Assembly: GCA_035325995.1 (NCBI GenBank)
Contig: DAOKYU010000014.1
Span: 1 to 44,540 of the forward strand
Direction of reading: 5' to 3'
DNA from: Thermodesulfobacteriota bacterium
Lineage (GTDB): Bacteria > Desulfobacterota_D > UBA1144 > Nemesobacterales > UBA2774
Length of the DNA stretch: 44,540 nt
Shown: positions 1 through 8,029 of the stretch, in pieces
Layout of the letters: each line of letters begins with the position of its first letter
Position numbering within the stretch: the first letter of the stretch is position 1
Notes under the pieces: model-generated
What the model saw: only the letters and a program-made list of their open reading frames with translations
What the model was told of the DNA's origin: nothing
The model's database searches: none
Position numbers and translations under genes: made by a program

Positions 1-181
1 TGCTACGCCGTAAATCACACATGCGTGTGTGGTCAGGCAAAAGTAGAAAACACTTTCTCCATATCTACCGGCTACTACAGAACTTCCCCTTCAGCCACTG
101 GAGACCTCCGGCAGTAAACAATCGAAGTGGCGGCGCTTTGCCATTGCCGCCAGCCGCGCTTTCGGACAGGCAACAATGTTC
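1..181 (+). repeat. Palindromic repeat units at left edge
   Basis: This stretch has no gene. It starts inside a repeat unit: the right-hand hairpin (arms CACAC and GTGTG, 16-29), then a half-copy of the AAAAGTAG hairpin that lacks its left arm. A second unit begins at 123 with CGAAGTGGC, followed by the usual TTGCCATTGCC and GCGCTT blocks. The unit is cut by the window edge, so its full length here is unknown. Confidence 0.75.
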
Positions 182-217
182 GCCGGTCTCCGGCAAGCCA
201 CCCCGCCGGAGACCGGC
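182..217 (-). terminator. Strong hairpin after alpha/beta hydrolase gene
   Basis: A perfect inverted repeat has 13-bp arms, GCCGGTCTCCGGC (182-194) and GCCGGAGACCGGC (205-217), around a 10-nt loop. It lies 7 nt beyond the stop codon of the minus-strand hydrolase gene. No T-run follows on the minus strand, so it may be a Rho-assisted or 3'-end-protecting hairpin rather than a classical intrinsic terminator. Confidence 0.5.
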
Positions 218-224
218 CCTTCCG

Positions 225-983
225 TCACCCTTCCCCGTTCCCCACCGTAACCTTCTTCAGAAACGACAGCGTGTGCCTCGGAAAAGCCTTGTCACGGAGA
301 ATATCCTTGTGCGGCGTGTCGAGCACGACGGCCTTCCCGTCCCGGAAGCACCCGGCCACGCTCTCCGCGTCCGGGTCGTCCTCGCCGTTCACCACGAGCA
401 CGGGCCGCTTCACGCGCGCGAGGTCCGCCGGCGAATACTCGGGCACTATAACGCCCTCGATCCACGCCGCCAGCGCCTTCCTGTCCCCGCCCGATCTCTC
501 GGCCCGGGCGCGCGCATTGCACATGCTCTTCGGGTTATCGGCGAGCATGTTCCTCGCCTTGGCCCTCCGCTCGGCCTTGTTCCACTGCCAGTACGTATCC
601 CTCATCTGAAACCCGGCGAGGACGAGGCTTCGCGGCCCGCGAAACATAAGCGCCGTTTCGACGGCCACGCGCGCCCCCATCGAGTAACCCACGAGGTCGT
701 AGCTTTCGAGCCCCAGGTGCCGCGCCAGCGCGTTCACGTCCCGCGCCATGGCGCGTCCGCTGTACGACAGCGGCTCGTGCGGCTTGTCGGATTCCCCGTG
801 CCCGCGGGCGTCGAGCATAATCAGCCTCCGCCCGCACTTGTTCATGCGGTCGAATACCCCCGTTTCCACCCAGTCGAGCCTCGAGCTTCCGGTAAATCCA
901 TGGAGCATTATGAGAGGCTCTCCCTGTCCCGAATCCGTGTAGAAAAGCTCAATCCAGTCGAATGTTCTGAATTTTTCTCCCAT
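225..983 (-). CDS. Alpha/beta hydrolase
   Basis: This is a 252-residue alpha/beta-hydrolase-fold enzyme, probably a cytoplasmic esterase, lipase or related hydrolase of unknown substrate. Visible elements are the oxyanion-hole segment LHGFTGS near residue 32, the DARGHGESD strand-turn typical of the family, the nucleophile elbow GYSMG with Ser101, a probable acid in NGEDDPD, and the catalytic His in DTPHKDI near the C-terminus. The frame stays open upstream to 1064, but those 27 extra codons run into the conserved intergenic repeat (hairpin at 1020-1034). I therefore place the start at the internal ATG at 983, just before the first conserved strand; its ribosome-binding site is weak. The gene stands alone, with a strong hairpin just after it. 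The fold is secure, the substrate is not. Confidence 0.85.
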   Translation of the reverse strand: MGEKFRTFDWIELFYTDSGQGEPLIMLHGFTGSSRLDWVETGVFDRMNKCGRRLIMLDARGHGESDKPHEPLSYSGRAMARDVNALARHLGLESYDLVGYSMGARVAVETALMFRGPRSLVLAGFQMRDTYWQWNKAERRAKARNMLADNPKSMCNARARAERSGGDRKALAAWIEGVIVPEYSPADLARVKRPVLVVNGEDDPDAESVAGCFRDGKAVVLDTPHKDILRDKAFPRHTLSFLKKVTVGNGEG

Positions 984-1019
984 ACTGAATAGTCTACCCA
1001 CGGCTTTTTCCACCGTCGG

Positions 1020-1600
1020 GCGCACCACGTGCGCTGGAAATCGAAGTAGCAGAGTGGTTGCCATCTCACCCGCCGCGGTTCATGTGGTTATGGCAACTTC
1101 AGCGCCACGCCGAAAATCCCTTGATATTGCAAGCCGTGTAAACGGCGCAGCAATACAGTCCCGGGCCGTCAAAATTCGCGTTAAGAAAATCGAGTGAATG
1201 AGCGTTAAAAATCCGATGTGGGGCTGTGGGCCGGTGGAGGATTTAGCGAAGGAACGATGATTTTTAGCAGAATTTTTCCCGGCCCGTGATTTTTGCTACT
1301 TTTCATCAAGGAAAAGTAGAGAACCCTTTCTCCATATCTACCAGCTACTACAGAACGTCCCCCGCAAGGCCGCCAACCCCGCAGCCTCTACCAGCTTTCG
1401 AAGTAGCAAGGCATTGCTATTATCACCAACCGCGCTTCAGATGGTTTTAGCAACTTCGGCGCTACGTCGAAAATCACATGTACGTGTGTGGTCAGTCAAA
1501 AGTAGGAAGCTTTTGCCTTTTCTGTTACCGTCCATGCAGAATGGCCGCATCCCTCCCCCAAACATGCATATTGCAGTAACCCCCGCGGCATTCTACACTT
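1020..1600 (+). repeat. Composite palindromic repeat array
   Basis: The array has several modules in order. Hairpin GCGCAC-CAC-GTGCGC (1020-1034) is followed by the CGAAGTAGC core. A TTGC...GCAA hairpin with inner stem GCCGT-GTAA-ACGGC spans 1127-1153. The block GCGTTAAAAATCCGATGTGG (from 1202) is in its short form. The hairpin with arms CTACTTTT and AAAAGTAG spans 1296-1319. Another core starts near 1398 (CGAAGTAGC, TTGCTA, TAGCAA, GCTACGTCG) and ends in the CACATGTACGTGTG hairpin. Short open frames here are spurious. The array sits between the start of the hydrolase gene and the start of the Kazal lipoprotein gene. Confidence 0.85.
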
Positions 1601-1652
1601 GTTGCATACTCAAACGTCTTCCAAACCCTTCACCCAAAAGGAGGTGTCCGTC

Positions 1653-2234
1653 ATGCCGAAAAGATTGATGCTCGCAGTATTCACCATGCTTCTGCCGCTG
1701 GCCGTCGCGGGATGTGCGGCGAAAGCCGGGGGCGGCTCGCCTTCCGCCTGCGGAGGCCCCGGCGGCCCCGGATGCGCGGCGGGATACTTCTGCGACAAAC
1801 CCGCCGGGACCTGCGGCGAGCCCGACACGCAAGGCACGTGCACCGAAATGAAACCGATGTGCACGCGTGACTGGCGGCCGGTTTGCGGGTGCGACGGCAG
1901 AACCTACGGCAACGACTGCACGAGGATAGCAGCCGGCGTCTCGAAGGACCACGACGGCGAATGCGCGGCGACGGACGTCGAGCCGGACGCGGAGAAGCGC
2001 GCATGCGGCGGGCCGGAGAACCTCCCATGCAAAGAAGGCGAGTTCTGCGACATGCCCGCCGGGACGTGCGGAGCGCCGGGCGAAACGGGCGTCTGCGAAG
2101 CCATAACCGAAATGTGCACCATGGAATGGAGGCCCGTCTGCGGATGCGACGGCAAGACCTATGGCAACGACTGCGGCAGGCGCGGCGCCGGGGTCTCGAA
2201 GGCCGCCGACGGCGAATGCGCCCCGGCACAATAA
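1653..2234 (+). CDS. Lipoprotein with two Kazal-like domains
   Basis: This 193-residue lipoprotein is a likely cell-envelope serine-protease inhibitor. The start at 1653 is fixed by a strong ribosome-binding site, AAAGGAGGTG, about 6 nt upstream; an in-frame ATG at 1599 lacks one. A short hydrophobic signal ends in the lipobox LAVAGC, giving lipidated Cys21. Two tandem modules follow, each made of a Cys-rich segment (ACGGP...C...FCD.PAGTCG.P) and a Kazal-like segment with WRPVCGCDG(R/K)TYGNDC and a closing DGEC. The two modules are clearly an internal duplication. Kazal domains normally block serine proteases through a loop just before the conserved VCG, and both loops are present. The gene converges on the next one with only a 10-nt gap and has no terminator of its own. 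Confidence 0.88.
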   Translation: MPKRLMLAVFTMLLPLAVAGCAAKAGGGSPSACGGPGGPGCAAGYFCDKPAGTCGEPDTQGTCTEMKPMCTRDWRPVCGCDGRTYGNDCTRIAAGVSKDHDGECAATDVEPDAEKRACGGPENLPCKEGEFCDMPAGTCGAPGETGVCEAITEMCTMEWRPVCGCDGKTYGNDCGRRGAGVSKAADGECAPAQ

Positions 2235-2244
2235 AGGGACCGGC

Positions 2245-2553
2245 TCAGATCATCGGGACCTTGAACATGTACGGCGTCATCCCGCGCGTGGCGTCGCGGA
2301 AGAACCTTATAATGTTCGTCTCGTACATGTAGAGGAAGCGGGCCAGTATCTCGAACCGCCTGGGAGTGAGCGGCGTCTTGCAGAGGATCGAGAGCTCGCC
2401 CTCCGCGACTTCACCGTAAAGCTCGGCCAGCGTCCCCTCCGGCGCACCCCTGTGGCTCAGGCGGAACTTGCACACTATCTCGTCGTTGAGGACTACCTGG
2501 ATATCCTCTATCGTCAGAATAATATCTCCGAGCTGAATCTTTCTCTCGTTCAT
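2245..2553 (-). CDS. Conserved-looking small protein, unknown
   Basis: I do not recognise this 102-residue protein. It has no signal peptide or membrane segment and reads as a compact alpha/beta protein (LGDIILTIEDIQVVLND, then a helical C-terminal part with RFEILARFLYMYETN). The ATG at 2553 is preferred over the more upstream in-frame ATG at 2595, because GAGGA lies 5 nt before it. A TATAAT box on the minus strand at 2598-2603 could serve as its -10 element. Codon use matches neighbouring real genes. No function can be inferred from context: upstream is the divergent permease gene and downstream the convergent Kazal lipoprotein gene. Confidence 0.65.
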   Translation of the reverse strand: MNERKIQLGDIILTIEDIQVVLNDEIVCKFRLSHRGAPEGTLAELYGEVAEGELSILCKTPLTPRRFEILARFLYMYETNIIRFFRDATRGMTPYMFKVPMI

Positions 2554-2722
2554 GGTCCTCGCATCCGGTTCCGCGCCCTGTCCTCGCCCCTTCATAAATT
2601 ATATTGCATTCCTTGCGCAAGGTGCCTGTTTTTTTGACCATTTTATTTGTCATACTCCGCGATTCACGGCTTTCGGCCGCGCAACAGAGTTTCCCGCGGC
2701 GTTATGCGCGCCCGCGGCTAAG

Positions 2723-2731
2723 TGGTATAAT
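2723..2731 (+). promoter_or_regulatory. Extended -10 element for permease gene
   Basis: TGGTATAAT is a perfect TATAAT box with the upstream TG of an extended -10 promoter, about 50 nt before the permease ATG. No good -35 element is present at the usual distance, as is common for extended -10 promoters. Confidence 0.4.
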
Positions 2732-2782
2732 TCCTACCTGTATTCGTAATCGCCGGACCGAAATCCCGGCCGACGGAGCTTC

Positions 2783-3850
2783 ATGAGAAGGCCAAAACCC
2801 ACGATACATCCCCTCCTGGCGGGGGCGTCCATAGTCATTATTCTCGCGGGTCTGCGCGAAATAGGCGCCGTTCTGAACATCTTTCTCGTGGCGCTTCTCC
2901 TGGCCGTAACCGTCTCGCCGCTCCTCAACTGGCTGCTGAGGCGCGGATGGCCCCGGTGGCTTTCTCTCACGATCACCATACTCGTCGTCATCATCATACT
3001 CGGCTTCGTCACGTCCCTTCTCGGCGTCGCCGTGAACAACATGGTCTCCAGGGCGGGCTTCTACCAGGACAAGGTGACGGAGCTCTACCGCGCCGGGCTC
3101 GACAGCCTCGCCGCCAGGGGTATCGAAATCACCGAAGTGCGCAAGCTCGAGGTCTTCAGCCCCAACAAGATCGTCACGTATACGACGAAATTTATCGAAA
3201 ACGTGTTCTCGACGTTCGGCAACTTCTTCTTCGTCGTCCTTCTCATGGTGTTCATACTCATCGAGTTCGCCGACCTTACCCTGAAGGCCGACCGGGGGAT
3301 GTTCGCGCCAAATTCGTGGCAGCGGAGGTCCGCCGACGTGACGAACGATCTCAAGAAATACGTCTCGATAAACGCCCTCACGGGCCTCATGGCGGCAGTC
3401 GCCGATTTTGTCCTCCTCCTCGTGATAGGCGTGGACTTCGCCATACTCTGGGGTTTCCTCGCGTTCCTCTTCAGCTTCATACCGAACATCGGGTTCATAC
3501 TCTCCGTTATCCCCCCGGCCACGCTCGCGCTCATACAGTTCGGCTGGGTGCACTGCGTCGTAGTCGTCGTTCTCTACCTCCTGATCAACACTGTGGTGGA
3601 CAACGTCGTGAAGCCCCGCTACCTCGGAAAGGAATTCAACATGTCGATACTCGTCGTCTTCCTTTCGCTGCTCTTCTGGGGATGGCTCCTCGGGGCGATA
3701 GGCGCGATCCTCGGCGTCCCGCTCACGATGATTGGCAAACGCTTGTGGGAGTTCATGAACAGCGACCTCGACGGAGGCGGCCATCATCAATCCATCGAGG
3801 CAGTCTCGAACAAGCCCGTCGCCGACCCCGCCGGAAGCAAGCAAACGTAG
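2783..3850 (+). CDS. AI-2E family transporter (PerM/TqsA-like)
   Basis: This is a 355-residue inner-membrane permease of the AI-2E family. Family members export or take up small molecules, and some act as sodium or proton antiporters; the substrate here cannot be told. Two hydrophobic helices lie in residues 10-45, a third near 53-80, then a long hydrophilic region (about 85-140) and four to five C-terminal helices. The family signatures are visible: FSFIPNIGFILSVIPPATLA, then a VVDNVVKPRYLG segment and a closing GAIGAILGVPLTMI. Length is typical. The ATG at 2783 follows a GGAG motif. The gene is monocistronic, between a divergent small gene and a repeat region. Confidence 0.9.
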   Translation: MRRPKPTIHPLLAGASIVIILAGLREIGAVLNIFLVALLLAVTVSPLLNWLLRRGWPRWLSLTITILVVIIILGFVTSLLGVAVNNMVSRAGFYQDKVTELYRAGLDSLAARGIEITEVRKLEVFSPNKIVTYTTKFIENVFSTFGNFFFVVLLMVFILIEFADLTLKADRGMFAPNSWQRRSADVTNDLKKYVSINALTGLMAAVADFVLLLVIGVDFAILWGFLAFLFSFIPNIGFILSVIPPATLALIQFGWVHCVVVVVLYLLINTVVDNVVKPRYLGKEFNMSILVVFLSLLFWGWLLGAIGAILGVPLTMIGKRLWEFMNSDLDGGGHHQSIEAVSNKPVADPAGSKQT

Positions 3851-4540
3851 CGGCAGGCGCGACAGGCCGCCCTCTCTTTTGCAATTCCGGCACAACCGGG
3901 AATCCGGCGCACCACGTGCACAAATTCGACATATCCAAGGCAAGTACTACGCGAGCAGATGACTCAAACCCCCTCCTCCCCCTTCCATAAAGGGGCCTGT
4001 CGCGGCGTAGCCAGAGGCGAAGCCGGAAGGACTAAGGTGGGGGTTACATTTCTGTCATTCCTGAAACGATTCCGAGCGTGTGCAAGAACCGGACGCCCTA
4101 ACCTTGAAGCGCAAACGTTTATCCGGTACCGCTCAAAACCTGCCTATACATCGGGAATCCAGCCTTTGCCTTTCATCTCCCCTTGGAAAAAGGCCTGTCG
4201 CGGCGTAGGCAGAGCCGAAGCCGGAGGGGTACGGGGGGATTTATCTTTTCCGAACGAGCGAGGAATCTACCACATGTCTGTCATTCCTGCGTAGGCAGGA
4301 ACCCATTCAGTTAATCCTTGCCTTTATCTTTTCCACCTTAGGGAGAAGGGAGAGGACTGAAGGGATTTAATCTTTATAATTTGTCATTCCCAACGGTTCC
4401 TGAGTGCGTGCAAGAACCGGACGCCCCAACCTTGAAGCGCAAACGTTTATCCGGTACCGCTCAAAACCCGCCTATACATCGGGAATCCATTTCCACAAGC
4501 AAATCCATAAGAATCCTTTTCCTTTTATAATTAGCACTAT
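3851..4540 (+). repeat. Mosaic of short repeats, no gene
   Basis: There is no gene in this 690-bp stretch. A degenerate copy of the palindromic unit hairpin is at about 3908. A motif reading GGCCTGTCGCGGCGTAG occurs near 3991 and again near 4191. An 81-bp direct repeat at 4081-4161 recurs at 4409-4489 with two mismatches. The hairpin-forming ATTCCTGCGTAGGCAGGAA type, common in many bacterial genomes, is near 4284. Open frames here are repeat-derived. Confidence 0.75.
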
Positions 4541-4643
4541 ATGTTACTATATAAATATAGTATACCGACTATTTGTATAGTAACTTTCAGAACTTGATTT
4601 ATTACTATACAAATAGTACTATTTACACAGTCGTATAGTAACT
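4541..4643 (+). promoter_or_regulatory. AT-rich promoter with clustered inverted repeats
   Basis: A sigma70-like promoter, TTGATT (4594-4599) and TACTAT (4617-4622) with a 17-bp spacer, drives the nucleotidyltransferase module. The box GTTACTATA/TATAGTAAC recurs in alternating orientation at 4543-4551, 4576-4584, 4602-4610 and 4633-4642. Within the cluster are an 8-bp inverted repeat, TACTATAT and ATATAGTA (4545-4562), and a perfect 14-bp palindrome, AAATAGTACTATTT (4611-4624), over the -10 box. This architecture suggests an autoregulatory operator of a toxin-antitoxin-like unit. The region is strikingly AT-rich against its GC-rich surroundings. Confidence 0.65.
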
Positions 4644-4973
4644 ATGGGGCAGAAAATGGTCATAAAAGACATCCTGAACGAAGAGCTAAGGAATTCCCTT
4701 CGAATGAAGGACATGTACGAAAACGAGCTCTCGAAGCTCCCGGTCGGGAGCCTCGTCGTAAGGAACATCAAAGGCAATAAGTACGCCTACAGGGTCTACA
4801 GGGACAACGGCAAATTCGTGGCCGAATACAAGGGTAGGCTGTCCGAAATATCCGAAGAAGAAATCGCGAAATGGCGCGGCGTCAAGAAAAAGCGCGCCGG
4901 CTACCGCAGCTCGTTATCACAGCTTAAAAAAGAAATCGTCTTTCTGAAAAGAGCCCTTCGTGGAAAGGAATAA
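4644..4973 (+). CDS. Small basic protein paired with nucleotidyltransferase
   Basis: This 109-residue basic protein has helical ends and a central beta-rich segment, LPVGSLVVRNIKGNKYAYRV, followed by a Lys/Arg-rich tail. I recall this GSL(V).(K/R).IKG.(K/E)Y.Y pattern in small proteins next to nucleotidyltransferase genes, but cannot name a family. ATG 4644 lies directly after the last operator box. ATG 4656 is an alternative start with GGGGC in front and would give a 105-residue protein. It overlaps the next gene by 14 nt, so the two are almost certainly co-translated. By position and charge it could be the antitoxin or DNA-binding partner; this is inference. Confidence 0.7.
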   Translation: MGQKMVIKDILNEELRNSLRMKDMYENELSKLPVGSLVVRNIKGNKYAYRVYRDNGKFVAEYKGRLSEISEEEIAKWRGVKKKRAGYRSSLSQLKKEIVFLKRALRGKE

Positions 4974-5589
4974 TTATCCGCTTTTCGAGGAAATACTGAA
5001 AAGACTCGACGAAAACGGGATTCTCGATCATGTTGTCGTAGTCGGCAGCTGGGCCATATATCTTTACACAGAATACTTTAAAAGCGCGGACTATTACTCT
5101 ACGATAAGAACGAGGGACGTCGATTTTCTCATTCGGCTCCCGAATAGAATCTCATCCAAAAGAAACTTCAGCGAGATAATCGAGGATTTGGGATTCGTCG
5201 AGGAGCTCGTCGGAGATGAAGGGTATACGAGATACAGCCATCCGGATTTGATAATAGAGTTTCTGATGAAAGAAAAAGGAAGAGGATTTTCAAGACCTCC
5301 CTACATCGAGAAGCTCGGGGTGACACCGCAGCCGCTAAGGTTCCTCGATCTGCTCGAATCGGGAAGAATAGAAATCTCCTTCAATGGCATGTCGGTTCCG
5401 GTGTCCCACCCGGCTAATTTCGCCCTTCACAAACTCCTCATAGCATCCAGGAGAAATGAAAGTTATAAAAGCGAGAATGACCGCATACAAGCCTTAAAAC
5501 TGATAGACCATCTCGTCGATAACGGCGAGGCCGTGTCTCTCGTCGTTCACTGCCCGCAAAATGGCGAAAAGTCGTCACAGCCGAATTGA
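4960..5589 (+). CDS. Nucleotidyltransferase-fold protein, C-terminus frameshifted
   Basis: This protein of 209 residues as read resembles the GSU2403-type nucleotidyltransferase-fold family. The Pol-beta-like signature is present: GS at residues 29-30 (VVVVGSWAIYLY) and the acidic pair in TRDVDFLI (Asp53, Asp55). A later half carries HPANFALHKLLIA and a helical end. The start is GTG at 4960, inside the upstream gene. After DNGEAVSL the frame runs into an unlikely tail and stops at 5589. In the -1 frame the sequence continues as RRSLPAKWRKVV to a stop at 5624, which looks like a proper family C-terminus. A single missing base near 5540 (CTCTC) explains this. It could be a mutation, an assembly error or recoding. 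The catalytic part is intact. Confidence 0.78.
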   Translation: MERNNYPLFEEILKRLDENGILDHVVVVGSWAIYLYTEYFKSADYYSTIRTRDVDFLIRLPNRISSKRNFSEIIEDLGFVEELVGDEGYTRYSHPDLIIEFLMKEKGRGFSRPPYIEKLGVTPQPLRFLDLLESGRIEISFNGMSVPVSHPANFALHKLLIASRRNESYKSENDRIQALKLIDHLVDNGEAVSLVVHCPQNGEKSSQPN

Positions 5590-5851
5590 AGGCTCTCGAA
5601 CGGGATGAAATCTTCGTTCCGTAACCGGGAAATACACTGTTCTCTTCCTATCTCTCAAGCCGCACCTCACCCCACTTAAATCTTTAAAGTATTTAACTAT
5701 CCACCCTCCTCCCGGACCGGCATTATAATTATGCACCCGCCATGGGGGGTATTCAGCCGGACGCGCATATTTCAATCCGGCCGCTTCCCCGCGTTCGTAG
5801 TTTATTGCAAAGGGCAATCGATCCGCGGGACACAAAAAACGGAGGCATGGC

Positions 5852-7903
5852 ATGAGCTTTGAGGAAATCTCTCGCTTTATCTTTTCGTTACTACTGGCTT
5901 TTTTCATGGTCATGATGGCCGTGGCGGGGGGCGACAAGGCTACCGCTCAAAGCGCTACGATCACGATTAACAACTACTGCTCGGAGACTATCTACGTCGG
6001 GGCGTGGCCCGCTACGAGCATAACGTCCGTCTCCGTCGGCGGCTCGGGAGTTTCGACCCCCGGCGGATGGGAGATGGCCCGGAACGCTACGGCGACGGTA
6101 ACAGTCCCCGGCAACTTCTCGGGACGGTTCTGGGGCCGGACAGGATGCAGCTTCAATTCCTCCAACACCTGCGACCCGCAGACCGTGACGGTCAACGACA
6201 ACAACTACGTAATCGCCAACTGCTGCGACACGGGCGGCTGCCTCGACTCGGGCGGCAATTTCTCGCTCGACTGCGCGCAGACGGGCCTCCCCCCGTCAAC
6301 CCTCGCCGAGTTCACGCTCGCCTCGGGCGGGCTCGACGCCTACGACGTCAGCATGGTCGACGGCGGCAACATCCCCGTCGAAATAATCCCCGACTCCTCG
6401 GACTATGACTGCTCGACTAACGGCAACTGCACGTTCACCGGTAACCTCCCCGGCACCGACTCGCCCGACTGTACGCAGGATTCGGACTGCTATCCGCTCT
6501 TCGGCAACGGCTACAAGTGGAAATGCAACATCCCCTCGAGCCAGCAAACCGGCCTCTGCGTAAACCCGTTCTTCTGCGGGAGCCCCGGGTGCACCGCCAC
6601 GGCGGGCTGCGCCCCGAACGGCCTTAATCAATCCCTGCTCCCGGGCTCGTCCTGGGGCGGCGGCAACTTCGCCGTCTCCGAGGCCTCGTGCCCGTCGGAC
6701 ATGCAGCTACTCGACAACCAGAACCAGGGCTCGACATACGTCGGCTGCTTCGGCCCGCAAAAATACTGCAGGCAGTCGTGCTCCCAGGACGGCGACTGCG
6801 GCCCTCCCTACACGTTTAACTGCGGCTCCTCGGGCTACTGCGAATACCAGGACGGCACGGTCATAGGGGCCGACTGCGACTCCTCCGTAAGCGACACCAC
6901 GTACGGCCAGCTCTGGGGATGCACCGGGGTCAACGCCGCGTCGTGCTTCACGGCGGGCGCGGGCAACGACTGCTGCGGATGCCCGTCGTGGGCCCCCGGA
7001 TTCTCCGGGACGTCCAACGGCGCGTGCATCGGCGGCAACAACCCGGCGTGGCAGCAGAACGCCGAGCCCTCGCAGGGGATATTCAACAGCGCGAGCCCGA
7101 CGGCCTACGCCTTCCCCTACGACGACTCGATCAAGCTCTTCAACTGCCAGACGGCCACGGCGGGCCAGCCGGTGAACTACACCGTCAACTTCTGCCCGAA
7201 GGACACGGACGGCGACGGCGTTCAGAACTCCGCCGATGCGGATTCGGACAACGACGGGGTGCCCGATTCGACCGAGGCCTTCCCCACGGCGGTTAACGCG
7301 GTTCCGCGTCTTACGCTCCCTCCGGACGACCCGGACGGCGACGGAATCCCGAATCATCTCGACCTCGACTCGGACAACGACGGCCTCCCCGACCACTACG
7401 AATGCGGAGGCACGGACGACGCCGACAAGGACGGCGTGGTGGACAGCTTCGCCGACTCCAACGGCGACGGCCTCGACGACGGCGCTGCGCTCACGTGCGG
7501 CGACACGGACGGCGACGGCCTTCCCGACTTCATGGATACGGATTCGGACAACGACGGCGCGCCGGACTTCGTCGAGCAGGGCGGTGTGGATTCCGACGGC
7601 GACGGCAAGCCGGATTCGACCGCCGACTCCGACCGCGACGGCCTCCTCGACATATTCGATCCCGAAACGGGCACGCCGCTCGAAATCCGGGACTCCGACG
7701 GCGACGGCAAGCCCGACCATCTCGACGCCGAGGACGACGGCGAGAACGTAGTACCGCCCGGCCCCGGGTGCAGCCTCGCCCCGGCGAGCGCAGCCGGAGC
7801 GTCCGCAGTGCAGATGCTCGTCTTTATGTCGGTACCCACGCTAATCTTCGCCCGGCGAAAATTCCGCGCCCGGACAAGCCCCGCGGATCACGATAAGCCA
7901 TAG
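5852..7903 (+). CDS. Secreted thaumatin-like protein with calcium-binding repeats
   Basis: This is a large (683-residue) exported protein. The signal peptide has its hydrophobic core at about residues 9-26 and ends near ATAQS. A thaumatin-like domain follows: TITINNYCSETIYVG at the N-terminus, GRFWGRTGC, then DAYDVSMVDGGNIPVEI, and far downstream AYAFPYDDSIKLFNC with a closing FCP. It is enlarged by a Cys-rich insertion. From about residue 448 to 630 come at least ten DxDxDGxxD calcium-binding motifs, such as DTDGDGVQN and DSDNDGVPD, as in thrombospondin type 3 repeats. The C-terminus has GPGC, one hydrophobic segment and an Arg-rich end (ARRKFRAR), resembling Cys-containing sorting signals of the MYXO/JDVT type. 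A GGAGG lies 8 nt before the ATG. Thaumatin folds are linked to glucan binding or antifungal activity; the role here is open. Confidence 0.87.
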   Translation: MSFEEISRFIFSLLLAFFMVMMAVAGGDKATAQSATITINNYCSETIYVGAWPATSITSVSVGGSGVSTPGGWEMARNATATVTVPGNFSGRFWGRTGCSFNSSNTCDPQTVTVNDNNYVIANCCDTGGCLDSGGNFSLDCAQTGLPPSTLAEFTLASGGLDAYDVSMVDGGNIPVEIIPDSSDYDCSTNGNCTFTGNLPGTDSPDCTQDSDCYPLFGNGYKWKCNIPSSQQTGLCVNPFFCGSPGCTATAGCAPNGLNQSLLPGSSWGGGNFAVSEASCPSDMQLLDNQNQGSTYVGCFGPQKYCRQSCSQDGDCGPPYTFNCGSSGYCEYQDGTVIGADCDSSVSDTTYGQLWGCTGVNAASCFTAGAGNDCCGCPSWAPGFSGTSNGACIGGNNPAWQQNAEPSQGIFNSASPTAYAFPYDDSIKLFNCQTATAGQPVNYTVNFCPKDTDGDGVQNSADADSDNDGVPDSTEAFPTAVNAVPRLTLPPDDPDGDGIPNHLDLDSDNDGLPDHYECGGTDDADKDGVVDSFADSNGDGLDDGAALTCGDTDGDGLPDFMDTDSDNDGAPDFVEQGGVDSDGDGKPDSTADSDRDGLLDIFDPETGTPLEIRDSDGDGKPDHLDAEDDGENVVPPGPGCSLAPASAAGASAVQMLVFMSVPTLIFARRKFRARTSPADHDKP

Positions 7904-8029
7904 AAGAATTCAAATCACGGGGAGGAAGCGCACGCTTCCTCCCCTGCCCTTCACCCCCGCTTTCCGGCATCTTCTTCGTTTTTAATCCGTTCAGGCAGGC
8001 TCGCTCGTACATACAATAGAAGCCAGTTT

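Noticed and set aside
2702..3943. Long minus-strand frame opposite the permease gene
   Set aside because: Charged low-complexity product and no ribosome-binding site; it is the shadow of a clear AI-2E permease on the plus strand.
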